Shown: positions 1-9,573, counted from the first letter of the stretch. The stretch is 64,000 nucleotides of DNA from Bacteroidetes bacterium UBA2364 (GCA_002344075.1 DDTM01000118.1:8507-72506), one strand, 5' to 3'. Numbers and translations: made by a program. Notes: generated by a model not told the origin, from the letters alone.

Positions 1-239
1 CAGCCACGAATAAGCCCGTTCAAAACCTCGTTTAGGGTACCATCACCACCTACACTGACCACAATTTCGGCGCCCGACCGGACGGCCTCGGATACCAACA
101 TAGTGGCATGTCCCGCATATGCGGTGGCAGCAATCTGAATGGGATATGCAGAAAACACGCGCTCAATTTTCGAAATGATGTTTCGGCTTTTCCGTTTTTT
201 GGCATTCAGAATAAAAGTAGTCTTAGGCATATTCATCAT
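1..239 (-). CDS. Diacylglycerol/lipid kinase (partial, N-terminal 79 codons)
   Basis: This is the N-terminal part of a diacylglycerol-kinase catalytic-domain protein (YegS/DgkB/BmrU type); the rest lies beyond the window edge. The reading begins MMNMPKTTFILNAKKR, and near the cut end it contains VVSVGGDGTLNEVLNGL, the nucleotide-binding GGDGT motif of this family. The family phosphorylates diacylglycerol or related lipids at the cytoplasmic face of the membrane. Start candidates are the ATGs at 239, 236 and 230. The family call is firm from the motif; the exact lipid substrate cannot be told. Confidence 0.85.
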   Translation of the reverse strand, partial: MMNMPKTTFILNAKKRKSRNIISKIERVFSAYPIQIAATAYAGHATMLVSEAVRSGAEIVVSVGGDGTLNEVLNGLIRG

Positions 240-377
240 GATTATGAATAAAAAGTTTGCCAGACAATATAGTATTTTTATCCCTCATTGTATGCCCTCA
301 CACTTAGAAATAAGCACAAGCCCTTTCAGTCAATACCAAAAGGGTGTATTCAGTTTTACATCCATTTCAAAAAGCGA

Positions 378-1484
378 TCAGTTTTCCCATAAGGCACGAC
401 GCTTTTCATAGGCATTGCGGGTGATACGTACATCCTCTACAAATCGTTCAAGCTCGTTCATCAACATCGCCTGCGGGCCATCCACAAATGCTTCCGGTGG
501 TTTGGGGTGAAAATCCACCAAAATCATATTGGCACCCGCAATCACACCCTGAGCCGTCACATGTAGCGTATCTAAAATTCCATCCGAAGACCGTTCACGC
601 GACCCTACGGAGTGCGACGGATCCACACAGACAGGCATCCGGGTAAGGCGTTTTACTACGGGGACGTGGGCAAAATCCACCATATTCCGGTGTGGGTCAC
701 CAAAATTGGCCTTCATTCCACGCAAACAGAATATAACGTTCGCATTGCCTTCACTTGCAAGGTATTCAGCGGCATTCAACGACTCCGAGAGAGTAATCCC
801 AAACCCACGCTTGAGCAAAACAGGATGAGTCTTTTGAGATCCAACAGCTTTCAGTAATTCAAAGTTTTGGGTGTTCCGGGTACCAATTTGGAGCATTACA
901 CCAGTTGGTTGGCCTGTTTTTTCGAGCGCTTCGTTTATTTCATCCACATGACGCTCATGCGTGACTTCCATGGCAATCACCTTGATGTCATACTTCCCTG
1001 CGAGTTCGAACACCCATGGCAAACAGCCCGCCCCATGTCCCTGAAAAGCGTATGGGTTGGTCCTCGGTTTATAAGCGCCCATACGGGTGCATTGAAGCCC
1101 CAAGTCGCTCACGCCCTTCATCATGGCTTCCACATTGATTGGATTATCCACTGCACACAAGCCAGCAAAAATATGCAGGTTATCCTGATTGAACGCGACG
1201 CCATTATAGGTAAACCCCACTACACGGTTTTCGTCTTTGTGCTTTCCGAGTATCCGGTAATCCTGAGAGACCCTGACTACCCGCTCTACGCCAGGTAAAG
1301 CAGCAATTTGCTCCATGTTCAATTCACGGGTTTTACCCAGCAAATACACTTCGGTCAGTTTATCCTGCCGGCCTTCGATCGTATGTAGTTTGACCTCCAC
1401 ATTTGGAAGGCGATTCAGGTAAGCAAGCGTGGTCTGGTATGACTCGGAGCGTTCCTCAATGTTGGGATGAAGAATAACAACCAT
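378..1484 (-). CDS. aroF: 3-deoxy-7-phosphoheptulonate (DAHP) synthase
   Basis: This enzyme catalyses the first committed step of the shikimate pathway: phosphoenolpyruvate plus erythrose 4-phosphate gives DAHP. The 368 residues match the class I-beta type. There is an N-terminal ferredoxin-like regulatory domain (residues 1 to about 75, starting MVVILHPN) and then a TIM barrel with the family signatures GAYKPRTNPYAFQG, VLLKRGFG and CVDPSHSVG. No chorismate mutase domain is fused to it. The gene stands alone between the lipid kinase (gap about 138 bases) and the divergent alpha-mannosidase. It feeds aromatic amino acids and also chorismate, the substrate of the MqnA-like menaquinone enzyme at 25268-26071. 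Confidence 0.93.
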   Translation of the reverse strand: MVVILHPNIEERSESYQTTLAYLNRLPNVEVKLHTIEGRQDKLTEVYLLGKTRELNMEQIAALPGVERVVRVSQDYRILGKHKDENRVVGFTYNGVAFNQDNLHIFAGLCAVDNPINVEAMMKGVSDLGLQCTRMGAYKPRTNPYAFQGHGAGCLPWVFELAGKYDIKVIAMEVTHERHVDEINEALEKTGQPTGVMLQIGTRNTQNFELLKAVGSQKTHPVLLKRGFGITLSESLNAAEYLASEGNANVIFCLRGMKANFGDPHRNMVDFAHVPVVKRLTRMPVCVDPSHSVGSRERSSDGILDTLHVTAQGVIAGANMILVDFHPKPPEAFVDGPQAMLMNELERFVEDVRITRNAYEKRRALWEN

Positions 1485-1762
1485 TATTTTAAACAGGTAA
1501 AAGATATTTTGGTGAGTTATTTAAATAATCATGCGATTTTTGTTCGGCAAAATAACCGTGAGACCGCATTATTTTTGCCAAACATCCGCGAAATTTTACA
1601 TCTTCATTTCATCTTGTTTAAAAAGCAATAAGTTCATACCTTTCTTCGCTATTATCTACGTGTGTACTTATCCATCTTCGCCCATCATCGAAGCCTGTGC
1701 CTCGTCTTGCAGATGGATCAACTACGCCCAACCACAACCCTCCCCAAAAACCTTCAAAACCC

Positions 1763-4700
1763 ATGCAACTTAGACCAGAAATGATTGACACCCGCGTAGA
1801 GCGACGTCTTCGCGAGTTGGAGCGATGGATTTATGAACAATGCATTCCCATTACTGATTGGCGACCCTCTAATAAGTGGCCGGCACATATCCCGCAACCT
1901 GCCGCAATTGCACCTTTGGTGACAGACGTCCCAGAAGTGGACGAATCGCCCACCCATTTTGCACAATTTCCTCATGTACACGCAAAAGCATTCTGGGCCT
2001 CAACCACCGTTACTATACCGGAAAGGTGGGCAGGAAAACGAGTTTTTGCACATATGAACACAGGTAGCGACGGCTTTTTGTCAGAAAGTACCGTATATCT
2101 GAATGGCTGTATTTCTGGTGGCTTAGACATCAACCGCAAAGACATTCTCTTGGCTCCACATGCAGAAGCCGGACAAACCTTCCGCTTAGACGTGATGGTA
2201 CACTCGGGTCGGATGCGTACCCCTCAATCCATTTCGGGCGACTTGGTGGTCATCAACGAAGCAATCTACCAATTCCGCTACGACCTACGGGCAACGTTGG
2301 GAGCGGTTCGGTCATTAGATAAAGAACACCCCACAGCAATCCGACTTTGGTATATATTAGAACAAACCCTGAATGCCATAGACTTCCATTCGGACTATAA
2401 CCGGGTGAACGTTGAAGCCGCAGCCCAGTTATTGAAGGAAAAAACCCAAGCCCTTTTACCAACCCATCAACCCCCTGATTTTAACCTGTATCTTTGCGCA
2501 AACTCGCACATTGATGTAGTCTGGCTCTGGACCTTGGCCGAAACCCGTCAAAAAATGGCCAGAACCTCTTCTACGGCGGTTCGGTACATGGACGAATTGC
2601 CAGAATACCATTTCTCGCAAAGTCAGGCACAATTATATGATTTTCTATTGAACGACCACCCCGACTTATTTGCCGCAGTACAAGAAAAAGTAAGCGGCGG
2701 GCAATGGGAGTTTGTAGGTGCTGCTTGGGTGGAGCCTGACTGTAACATTACGGGCGGCGAATCGCTAATCCGGCAATTATTGTATGGACAGAAATTCTGG
2801 AAACAACATTTCGGCACAACGTCTCGAACCATGTGGCTTGTGGATACTTTTGGATATGCTTCGGCCATGCCACAAATCTTGCGCAAATCTGGATTAGACA
2901 CTTTCGTAACGCAAAAACTGACATGGAGCGAAACCAATCCTTTTCCATATGGTCACTTTGATTGGGAAGGCATTGATGGCTCACGGATTCGCTGTGTATT
3001 TCCACAAAGCTATGTAACACGAACTTATCCGGATGAAATGATGCAGTGGTACAAACGGTATCCATCTAAAGACATTGCGCCAGACTTGCTATACCTGTAT
3101 GGGTATGGAGATGGCGGCGGCGGCCCGGTGCGGGAAGACGTGGAATTGGGCAAGCGGATGCAGGAATTTCCGGCGTATCCACGTGTCAAATTTTCCCGTG
3201 TAGAAGACGCATTAGACGCTATCAAATCCCGCGCCGATGCCCTTGCCAATGAATATGGCTACCAAATTCCGGTATGGAAAGGGGAACTTTACCTTGAATT
3301 CCACCGTGGAACCTTGACCACTCATGCCTTGGTGAAACGGCGTAACCGGAAAAACGAATTACTCCTCCGTGAAGCCGAAATTTGGGCCGCCTTAGCCGAA
3401 ATCAATAATGGCGCACCATATCCGGACGAAGCCTTAGAAAATAACTGGAAAAAATTAATGCTGCTCCAGTTCCATGACATTCTACCCGGTACCAGCATTG
3501 CCCAGGCTTATCCAGACGTACACCGCATTTATGGAGAAATAGAAACCGAGGTCAAAGCGCTTTTAGACAAAGCCATCGCGCAATTAGAGACCCCGAATAT
3601 TCAGCCACCATATCGCTTCTCGGTATTAAACAGTTTATCTTTTACCGTAACAGACTGGGCAGAGGCTGACATCCCATTAAAAATGCCATTTACCCTACAA
3701 GACACACAAGGTAAATGGATCGCTTTTCAGGTCTTACACGAATCCGAAGAAAGTACGAAGATTGGACTTGAAGCCACCGTCACACCTTTTGCCGCTACGC
3801 AGTATGTGGCAGTCCCTGAAGCACCCAAAGCCCTTCCAGAAAATAATTTACCACAATTAATTGAGCAAGCACTTGCGGATATCGCGCTCTCGGATGCCGA
3901 TCTTTTCCGTATGTGGCTTGGATTAACAGGAGAAGGTGCATTATCCACAGAGGAAATTGGCCAAAAGTTAGACCTATCCAAAGAAGAGGTCAAAGAAATA
4001 CGGGATCATGTCATGAGCCATGTCGCCAAATCCAATAAAAATCTGAAGGAAAAAGCACTCGAAAAATTCAGAAAAACCCAAAAAGCCGTCCTAAAGCCAA
4101 TGGTCGAAACGGGAAGACCGCAAGCCAATGAAACAGGAATGGAAAACGCATTCTTCCGAGTTACCTTTAACCCTGATGGCAGCATTGATTCCCTCTTTGA
4201 TAAAAGGCTTCAGCGGGAATGGTTAACTGGAAAAGGTAACGATCTACAAACATTCGAAGATCGTCCTAACAGTTGGGATGCTTGGGATATTAACGATTGG
4301 TTTGAACAAAAACCTTTGGGTTTACTCAACTTAGAGCAAGTGACCGTTGTCGAAAATGGGCCTATCCGAGCAACTGTTCGGTTTGACTATAAAACCCACA
4401 ATGGAAGCGTGGTCAGTCAATGTGTGGTAATGTATCAATCTATCCCACGAATAGATTTTAGGACCGTCATGGATTGGCATGAGCAACATGTTTTGCTCAA
4501 AGTGGCTTTTCCGGTGGCCGTTCACAGTGCTTCGGCTTCGTATGAAATCCAATATGGAACCATTGAACGCCCCACTTCGCGCAATACTACTTGGGAACAA
4601 TCCAAATTCGAGGTTTCCGGACACCGTTGGACGGATCTCTCGGATGCCAGTGGCGGCGTTTCGATCCTCAACGACGGCAAGTATGGGCACGACATCCATC

Positions 4701-5194
4701 ATAATGTCATGCGGATGTCCCTCATCCGTACACCCGTACACCCAGACCCACAGGCCCCGCACCCTCCCTTCCACTTTCTTGATGACCCGAATGTCTTTAC
4801 AGACCAAGGTGAACACGAGGTGAATTACGCTTTCTATCCACACGCCGGTGATTGGCGCAACGGAACCGTTCAGGCTGGATATGTCTTCAATCAACCACTT
4901 CGGAGCATCACAAATGGGCCGATTCTGGAAAATGGCCTTTCGGTCTCGGATGATGCATGTTTGGTGGAAACCCTGAAAAAAGCGGAAGATGGTGAAGGAT
5001 ATATTTTGCGGGTCTATGAAGCACACGGTGGCACCAGAACCGTGACGATTTCCTTACCTTTTTCCATAACGAAAATATCTTGTACCAACCTGATGGAAGT
5101 GCCGGAACCAATAGAGCATGTTGAAAAAACATCTGAAAACAGCCTTACTTTTTCTCTAAAACCCTATGAAATTCGCACTTTTAAAATAAAATAA
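1763..5194 (+). CDS. Alpha-mannosidase, glycoside hydrolase family 38
   Basis: A large GH38 alpha-mannosidase (1143 residues from the ATG at 1763). An upstream in-frame GTG at 1697 would add a low-complexity leader and is less likely. Visible motifs are HIDVVWLW (H249, D251; zinc-binding), WLVDTFGYASAMPQI (D361, the expected catalytic nucleophile), EFHRGTLTTHA and QFHDILPGTSI (H571/D572). These are followed by the C-terminal beta-sandwich region. No signal peptide is seen, so it probably acts in the cytoplasm on mannose-containing oligosaccharides. Between the catalytic part and the sandwich lies a charged helical stretch, residues about 696-785, that looks like sigma-factor region 4 and is not a usual part of the family (see findings). 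A terminator follows at 5211. Confidence 0.93.
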   Translation: MQLRPEMIDTRVERRLRELERWIYEQCIPITDWRPSNKWPAHIPQPAAIAPLVTDVPEVDESPTHFAQFPHVHAKAFWASTTVTIPERWAGKRVFAHMNTGSDGFLSESTVYLNGCISGGLDINRKDILLAPHAEAGQTFRLDVMVHSGRMRTPQSISGDLVVINEAIYQFRYDLRATLGAVRSLDKEHPTAIRLWYILEQTLNAIDFHSDYNRVNVEAAAQLLKEKTQALLPTHQPPDFNLYLCANSHIDVVWLWTLAETRQKMARTSSTAVRYMDELPEYHFSQSQAQLYDFLLNDHPDLFAAVQEKVSGGQWEFVGAAWVEPDCNITGGESLIRQLLYGQKFWKQHFGTTSRTMWLVDTFGYASAMPQILRKSGLDTFVTQKLTWSETNPFPYGHFDWEGIDGSRIRCVFPQSYVTRTYPDEMMQWYKRYPSKDIAPDLLYLYGYGDGGGGPVREDVELGKRMQEFPAYPRVKFSRVEDALDAIKSRADALANEYGYQIPVWKGELYLEFHRGTLTTHALVKRRNRKNELLLREAEIWAALAEINNGAPYPDEALENNWKKLMLLQFHDILPGTSIAQAYPDVHRIYGEIETEVKALLDKAIAQLETPNIQPPYRFSVLNSLSFTVTDWAEADIPLKMPFTLQDTQGKWIAFQVLHESEESTKIGLEATVTPFAATQYVAVPEAPKALPENNLPQLIEQALADIALSDADLFRMWLGLTGEGALSTEEIGQKLDLSKEEVKEIRDHVMSHVAKSNKNLKEKALEKFRKTQKAVLKPMVETGRPQANETGMENAFFRVTFNPDGSIDSLFDKRLQREWLTGKGNDLQTFEDRPNSWDAWDINDWFEQKPLGLLNLEQVTVVENGPIRATVRFDYKTHNGSVVSQCVVMYQSIPRIDFRTVMDWHEQHVLLKVAFPVAVHSASASYEIQYGTIERPTSRNTTWEQSKFEVSGHRWTDLSDASGGVSILNDGKYGHDIHHNVMRMSLIRTPVHPDPQAPHPPFHFLDDPNVFTDQGEHEVNYAFYPHAGDWRNGTVQAGYVFNQPLRSITNGPILENGLSVSDDACLVETLKKAEDGEGYILRVYEAHGGTRTVTISLPFSITKISCTNLMEVPEPIEHVEKTSENSLTFSLKPYEIRTFKIK

Positions 5195-5210
5195 ACACAT
5201 TCTTTTCTAC

Positions 5211-5239
5211 AAGCCCCTTTTTCCGAAGGGGCTTTTTTT
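5211..5239 (+). terminator. Intrinsic terminator after alpha-mannosidase
   Basis: A perfect 7-bp stem, AAGCCCC paired with GGGGCTT around a 10-base loop, is followed by a run of T. It lies 17 bases after the stop codon. The stem also lies downstream of the convergent thioesterase gene. Confidence 0.9.
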
Positions 5240-5343
5240 GATTGCTGAACAACGGTTTGTCATATATCATCCTGACTGGCTGTTACAAACCAATACCATA
5301 CACCGCGTTAAAATAAGTACAAAACAATTTCTGAGGGTCGCGC

Positions 5344-6114
5344 TCATTCTTTACTGGGTTCCGTCTCCCGTAACCGCCATTCCGATAAGGCCAAGGCCAT
5401 TTCTACACCATCTCGCTCCCGAACAAGGCGATGCCGAAAAACGCCCTCCGAAAGATGCTCAGCGTCCACCCGTACCCAATCACCAGCCACACTTTCTTGT
5501 TTAAAGGAAATATCTATTACTTGGGGAACATACCGTTCCAAATACTTCTGTGGTACACTTTCTGCCAGCCAGCCAATATAAACTGCGTTATTGGTATGCC
5601 CCATAATGTCTAAATCGCCATATCGAACCAAAAATCGTTGTGTAAAATCCACTTTTTGGGGCGATAAGTGTTTCGGCAAGTCCAGAATGGGCTTCGGCAA
5701 GTCGGGCCAAGGCAGGGCCTCAATTTCTGGAATGATCTTCCCCGGCCGCTTGCGAATCAAATCCAGCATTACCCAATTGGAAGTTGCACACCCAATCCGA
5801 TTTCCCATCTCATCAAATAACAAAAATTCTCGAAAGGCAAAAAAACGATCGGTACCACTCGCCCATGTCTCCACTTCCATTTTTTCACGATTTCGGGGAT
5901 AGTGGCTCATTTCGACTCTAAGGCGAATCATCAACCAAGCCCGCCCTTCCGGAAGTTGGTCGTAAGCAAACCCAATTTCACGTGCGTGAAGATCAGCGGT
6001 GTCTTGCATAAAATCACAAATACTTTTAATGCTAATGCGGTGCGCCGGCGTAAGATTGAATGGACGAACGGTATAAGCCGCCCGATAAGTCCGTAAGGAG
6101 TTTTGGTTTTTCAT
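5344..6114 (-). CDS. Acyl-ACP thioesterase (FatA/acyl-ACP hydrolase family)
   Basis: 256 residues forming two tandem hotdog domains. The N-terminal half (about 1-145) carries YTVRPFNLTPAHRISIKSIC and the family-typical WVMLDLIRKRPGKI. The C-terminal half begins at VRYGDLDIMGHTNNAVYIGWL, the position of the catalytic Asn/His pair of plant-type FatA/FatB and bacterial homologues. It hydrolyses acyl-ACP to free fatty acid in the cytoplasm, setting chain length or fatty-acid release. It is a single gene, convergent with the alpha-mannosidase. Length and domain order agree with the family. Confidence 0.9.
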   Translation of the reverse strand: MKNQNSLRTYRAAYTVRPFNLTPAHRISIKSICDFMQDTADLHAREIGFAYDQLPEGRAWLMIRLRVEMSHYPRNREKMEVETWASGTDRFFAFREFLLFDEMGNRIGCATSNWVMLDLIRKRPGKIIPEIEALPWPDLPKPILDLPKHLSPQKVDFTQRFLVRYGDLDIMGHTNNAVYIGWLAESVPQKYLERYVPQVIDISFKQESVAGDWVRVDAEHLSEGVFRHRLVRERDGVEMALALSEWRLRETEPSKE

Positions 6115-6262
6115 AAACTATAGGTTAGTTGGGTTCAAAATCCGTCTTCAGCACCTAAATTCCAAACCTCATTTTAAAAGTTTCCTTGAAGATATCATGT
6201 ACGCTTATTATTGCTTGACAAGAGGCTTTTCTTGTGCTTATCTTTTATTCCATTCAAAACAA

Positions 6263-6335
6263 GCGGATCTAGCTCAGCTGGTAGAGCGCAACCTTGCCAA
6301 GGTTGAGGTCGCGGGTTCGAGTCCCGTGATCCGCT
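6263..6335 (+). tRNA. tRNA-Gly (anticodon GCC)
   Basis: The 73-base sequence folds as a cloverleaf. The acceptor stem is GCGGATC/GATCCGC, the D stem GCTC/GAGC, the anticodon stem CAACC/GGTTG with loop TTGCCAA (anticodon GCC), and the T arm GCGGG-TTCGAGT-CCCGT. The discriminator base is T. CCA is not encoded. Confidence 0.97.
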
Positions 6336-6340
6336 CAAAA

Positions 6341-6366
6341 CCCCGATATTCCATCGGGGTTTTTTG
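6341..6366 (+). terminator. Intrinsic terminator after tRNA-Gly
   Basis: The stem CCCCGAT/ATCGGGG with a 5-base loop is followed by TTTTTT, 5 bases beyond the tRNA end. Confidence 0.92.
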
Positions 6367-6561
6367 TTTTAGCCTGTATGTAGGCGATACGCCTCTTCGG
6401 AACCATCCCATATCAAAACCGTTAAAGCGTCCAAATAAGCCTTCACAAATCTTTCCTTTCATTATTGCCTATTTTGGTTGTTACTTCCGGTATTCATTTA
6501 TTCATCTTGGGTTAGACGTTCCGGACACCTCGTCCTAGTTCGCCAGAAGTTACAAACCTCC

Positions 6562-7584
6562 ATGTGCATCCAACGTTTTTTTTCATTCCTATTCTTTATA
6601 TCAACCCTTTCCTCGCTGCCCTTAGGCGTAGCGGCACAATCTACAGGCGCGTTTTCCCGAATGGGTTCCGATGCGCGTGGTGTAGCAATGGGTAATGCGC
6701 TCGTAGCCGAAGGGTTTGGACAAACCAGCGGCTTTTACAATCCTGCCCTTGCCCCTTATATCGCAGAACAGCACCTTATGGTATCTTATAGCGCCCTGAC
6801 ATTTGACCGCAACCTGCAAAGCATTTCTTTTGCCTCGCCCATGAAACCACAAGCCGGTATTACAGCAGGATTAATTCATGGTGGCGTTTCCAAAATTGAT
6901 GGTCGTGATGCCAGTGGTTATCACACGGAAGACATCGGTACAAATGAATACCTGGTTTATGGGGCATTTGGTACCAGAATCGGCCGTAGAACCACGTTTG
7001 GTATTCGGTTTTCTTATTTCTTGGCAGATTATTATGAAAATGTCGAACCGTCCACCACACTTAGCCTGAGTTCTGGAATAACCGTTAAGATTAGGGAAAA
7101 CCTGCGATTGGGCTTCACAACCGACGACTTGTTAGGTAAATATCGCTGGGATACCTCTAAACTTTACGAAGAAAACGGACGGGAAACCACCGACAACTTG
7201 CCTGTTCGGCTAAGAACCGGAGCAGCATGGCAATCCCACAATCAAAAACTCACGCTTAGCGGCGAAGTGGAGTCTCGGGTGGAGAAAATCTCCCAAGAAA
7301 CCCCTTCGTCCTCTGTTCAAGCGGGTATTCTGCAAACGATTTCAGGCGCCGAAACGCTTCGATTACAGTCCACCCGTTTAAGACTGGGAGCCGAATACTG
7401 GCTTAGTTCCCCTATTGCACTACGTGCCGGCTTGGAACAAACGGAAGCCGCTTTTTTACCTTCCGCCGGCTTCTCTATCCGCCAAAACTTGGGTGAACTA
7501 CGGTTTAAATTAGACTATGCTCTACGGGTAGAACCTTTTGGAACCGGGCTTATGCACCTTTTGTCCCTAAGAATGGGACTTTAA
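6562..7584 (+). CDS. PorV/PorQ-like outer-membrane beta-barrel protein
   Basis: 340 residues from the ATG at 6562, which directly precedes a clear signal peptide (MCIQRFFSFLFFISTLSS, with likely cleavage after GVAAQ). The mature part starts with SRMGSDARGVAMGNALVAEG and GFYNPALAP, the signature of the PorV/PorQ/UPF0164 family of long-chain-fatty-acid-transporter-like barrels. Alternating amphipathic strands continue to an aromatic-poor C-terminus. In Bacteroidota such proteins act with type IX secretion or as general outer-membrane barrels. It is followed 12 bases later by a second gene of the same family, so the two are probably co-transcribed. Confidence 0.82.
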   Translation: MCIQRFFSFLFFISTLSSLPLGVAAQSTGAFSRMGSDARGVAMGNALVAEGFGQTSGFYNPALAPYIAEQHLMVSYSALTFDRNLQSISFASPMKPQAGITAGLIHGGVSKIDGRDASGYHTEDIGTNEYLVYGAFGTRIGRRTTFGIRFSYFLADYYENVEPSTTLSLSSGITVKIRENLRLGFTTDDLLGKYRWDTSKLYEENGRETTDNLPVRLRTGAAWQSHNQKLTLSGEVESRVEKISQETPSSSVQAGILQTISGAETLRLQSTRLRLGAEYWLSSPIALRAGLEQTEAAFLPSAGFSIRQNLGELRFKLDYALRVEPFGTGLMHLLSLRMGL

Positions 7585-7596
7585 ACTAAATGATCT

Positions 7597-8508
7597 ATGT
7601 ACATTAAAAACATATTTTTATCTTTTCTTGCCTTTATTTTTACGGCTATAACGGCTCCTGCTCAGAGTGGTGTTGCATTCCTTCAATTTGCTCCAGATGC
7701 CAAAAGCGCCGCAATGGCCGGAAGTGGGGCTTCTTTACGTGGCGGACCTTTCGCAACGTACTGGAATCCCGCTGGATTGGCCAAAGGTAAGGGCCAAAGT
7801 GCCGGATTGTCTCAGCAGGTTTGGGCCGCTGGTGTACGGACGTTCTCTGGTGCAGTGCGGCTACAATCGGGAAAAAATGGAAACCTGGGGGTCTTGGTAA
7901 CGACCACTACCGCCGGAGACCTGGAAGCGCGGGAATCGCCTGGCGATCCACTCGGCGTGTTCTCAGCTCAATTTGGGAATCTCAATGTGGCATATGCCCG
8001 AGCATTTGGCGAGCGTTTTCGGGTAGGACTTGGAGCAAAGGTTCTGAACCAGCGTTTGGATACATTTAGCGAACGGGGATGGGCTTTAGATGCAGGATTT
8101 CAGGCTCAAATGGCTAAAGGGGACGTTGAGGTAGGCGCATCACTACGACACTTCGGAAAATTAGGAAATGGAACTGACGCCCTTCCAACCACCATTCAAG
8201 GCGGCGCCAGTTTTTTCCCCTTTAAAATCTTGGGGAATGAAGATGGCAGCCGACTCCTCGACACCCAGTTCACCATCGAGGCGCAGCACGTTTTTCCCAA
8301 TGATTTGACACACCTTCAATTTGGACTTTCTACACAGGCCTTAGAGGTACTAAGCCTCCGTGCGGGTTATCGAACCAACGACGAATTGCGCTCATGGTCT
8401 CTTGGAGCGGGGTTTATCGTGGGTAAGGTACAGTTAGATTATGCCTATTTACCATTCCCCGCTGGCTATAACGATGGACACGTTTTTACGCTGGGCTATA
8501 CATGGTAA
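7597..8508 (+). CDS. PorV/PorQ-family outer-membrane protein
   Basis: 303 residues with a signal peptide (MYIKNIFLSFLAFIFTAITAPAQ) and the family motif FAPDAKSAAMAGSGASLRGGPFATYWNPAGLA. The remainder is beta-strand-rich, ending in FTLGYTW with a C-terminal aromatic as expected for BAM-inserted barrels. The gene lies 12 bases after the first PorV/PorQ-like gene; the two proteins share N-terminal signatures but differ elsewhere. The ATG of the next gene follows 4 bases after this stop codon, suggesting an operon of three. Whether it serves type IX secretion (PorQ or PorV role) is inference. Confidence 0.85.
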   Translation: MYIKNIFLSFLAFIFTAITAPAQSGVAFLQFAPDAKSAAMAGSGASLRGGPFATYWNPAGLAKGKGQSAGLSQQVWAAGVRTFSGAVRLQSGKNGNLGVLVTTTTAGDLEARESPGDPLGVFSAQFGNLNVAYARAFGERFRVGLGAKVLNQRLDTFSERGWALDAGFQAQMAKGDVEVGASLRHFGKLGNGTDALPTTIQGGASFFPFKILGNEDGSRLLDTQFTIEAQHVFPNDLTHLQFGLSTQALEVLSLRAGYRTNDELRSWSLGAGFIVGKVQLDYAYLPFPAGYNDGHVFTLGYTW

Positions 8509-8512
8509 ACAC

Positions 8513-9097
8513 ATGAGCTTTCATATCCGCGCCACAACATTGAACGATGAAGGCCAGATCCTTCACCTTTATCAAAAAGTGGCAAAAAAACCCGGCGGGT
8601 TGGCACGCATAGAACAAGAAATCACTACACAATATATTCGACACAACCTGATACAAGCACAAAAATCCGGTATTGGTCTCGTCGCGAGTGACGATCTTAA
8701 ACAGATCGTAGGGGAAATTCATTGTTATCGCCTAGAACCTCTGGTCTTCCGGCATGTTCTATCCGAACTTACCATCGCTATTCATCCTGACTTTCAAGGG
8801 CAAGGAATAGGAAAAGCGCTGTTCCAGACCTTATTAAAACAAATAGAAACCCATTTTCCAGATGTCTTTAGGGTGGAACTGATTGCAAGAGAAAGCAACC
8901 AGAAAGCCATTCTTTTTTACCAACAACTCGGCTTTATCACTGAAGGCAAAATGCATGGACGAATTCTGAACCATCACCACCAACTTGAAGCAGATGTGAT
9001 GATGGCATGGTTTAATGCCTCCTTTTCACCAAATAACCCCGCAGTTGCCATAGACGCAGTGCCATTCGCCTATAGAATGGAATCAAACCCCAAATGA
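8513..9097 (+). CDS. GNAT-family N-acetyltransferase
   Basis: 194 residues from the ATG at 8513; upstream in-frame starts would overlap the barrel gene. It shows the acetyl-CoA-binding motif A of GNAT proteins (LTIAIHPDFQGQGIGKALFQTLL, with Q/RxxGxG/A as QGQGIG) and motif B with ESNQKAILFYQQLGFITEGK, as in RimI/PhnO-like enzymes. The acceptor substrate is unknown. It is translationally close (4 bases) to the barrel gene before it. The C-terminal tail after residue 165 is not family-typical. Confidence 0.85.
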   Translation: MSFHIRATTLNDEGQILHLYQKVAKKPGGLARIEQEITTQYIRHNLIQAQKSGIGLVASDDLKQIVGEIHCYRLEPLVFRHVLSELTIAIHPDFQGQGIGKALFQTLLKQIETHFPDVFRVELIARESNQKAILFYQQLGFITEGKMHGRILNHHHQLEADVMMAWFNASFSPNNPAVAIDAVPFAYRMESNPK

Positions 9098-9573
9098 CGG
9101 GAGGTAAATTTTGATCTATCAAACACCTGGAATAGGTGCTGACTGCCCCCTTGTCCGTATAGAAGAAGCCGCCATGATGTATCGCTATGATCAAAAAAAC
9201 ATCGCCCAAGGACACGAAACGTCTATACAGCCATTGTATTTATGGTGTGCAAAGCACCCTGCACCAACCTGTCAAAACATCGGACAAAGCAAGTATTGTT
9301 GCATGTGCATATAGGGAAATACGAGGTTAGGGCATGAATTTGGGCGCCCAGTCGTAAATTGGATGAGAGGAAAATTAGGGCATTGGCCCCCTTTTGGTTC
9401 AAGCCTTTATCAGAAGCAAGTAAAGACAATCACCGACGAAACTTGATGAGGGGAAAAGGTGGTGGTACTATAAAATAATCAAACTGTTTTAAAAGCTACT
9501 TGCTAACATGCAGACGCAAGAGACCTCTAAAACAGCTTGATTATTTAGAAAACGAGGACTAAGAAATAAGCCT
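9098..9573. other. Intergenic stretch with a long inverted repeat; no gene supported
   Basis: Short ORFs here have no signal peptide, no recognisable motif and poor start context. An open frame at 9111-9314, 13 bases after the acetyltransferase stop, was not accepted. The only structure seen is the inverted repeat at 9473-9546, listed separately. Confidence 0.6.
9473..9546 (-). repeat. 19-bp inverted repeat with nested inner stem
   Basis: The left arm 9473-9491 (AAATAATCAAACTGTTTTA) and right arm 9528-9546 are complementary except at one position. That position becomes a G-U pair only if the minus strand is transcribed. Inside the loop, CTTGC and GCAAG can pair as a second stem. The element sits 27 bases beyond the end of the minus-strand pseudogene at 9574, so it may be the 3' end structure of that transcript. 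Confidence 0.7.

Noticed and set aside
9111..9314. A 67-residue ORF 13 bases after the GNAT gene.
   Set aside because: No motif, no signal peptide, and Cys/Gln-rich composition typical of random translation.
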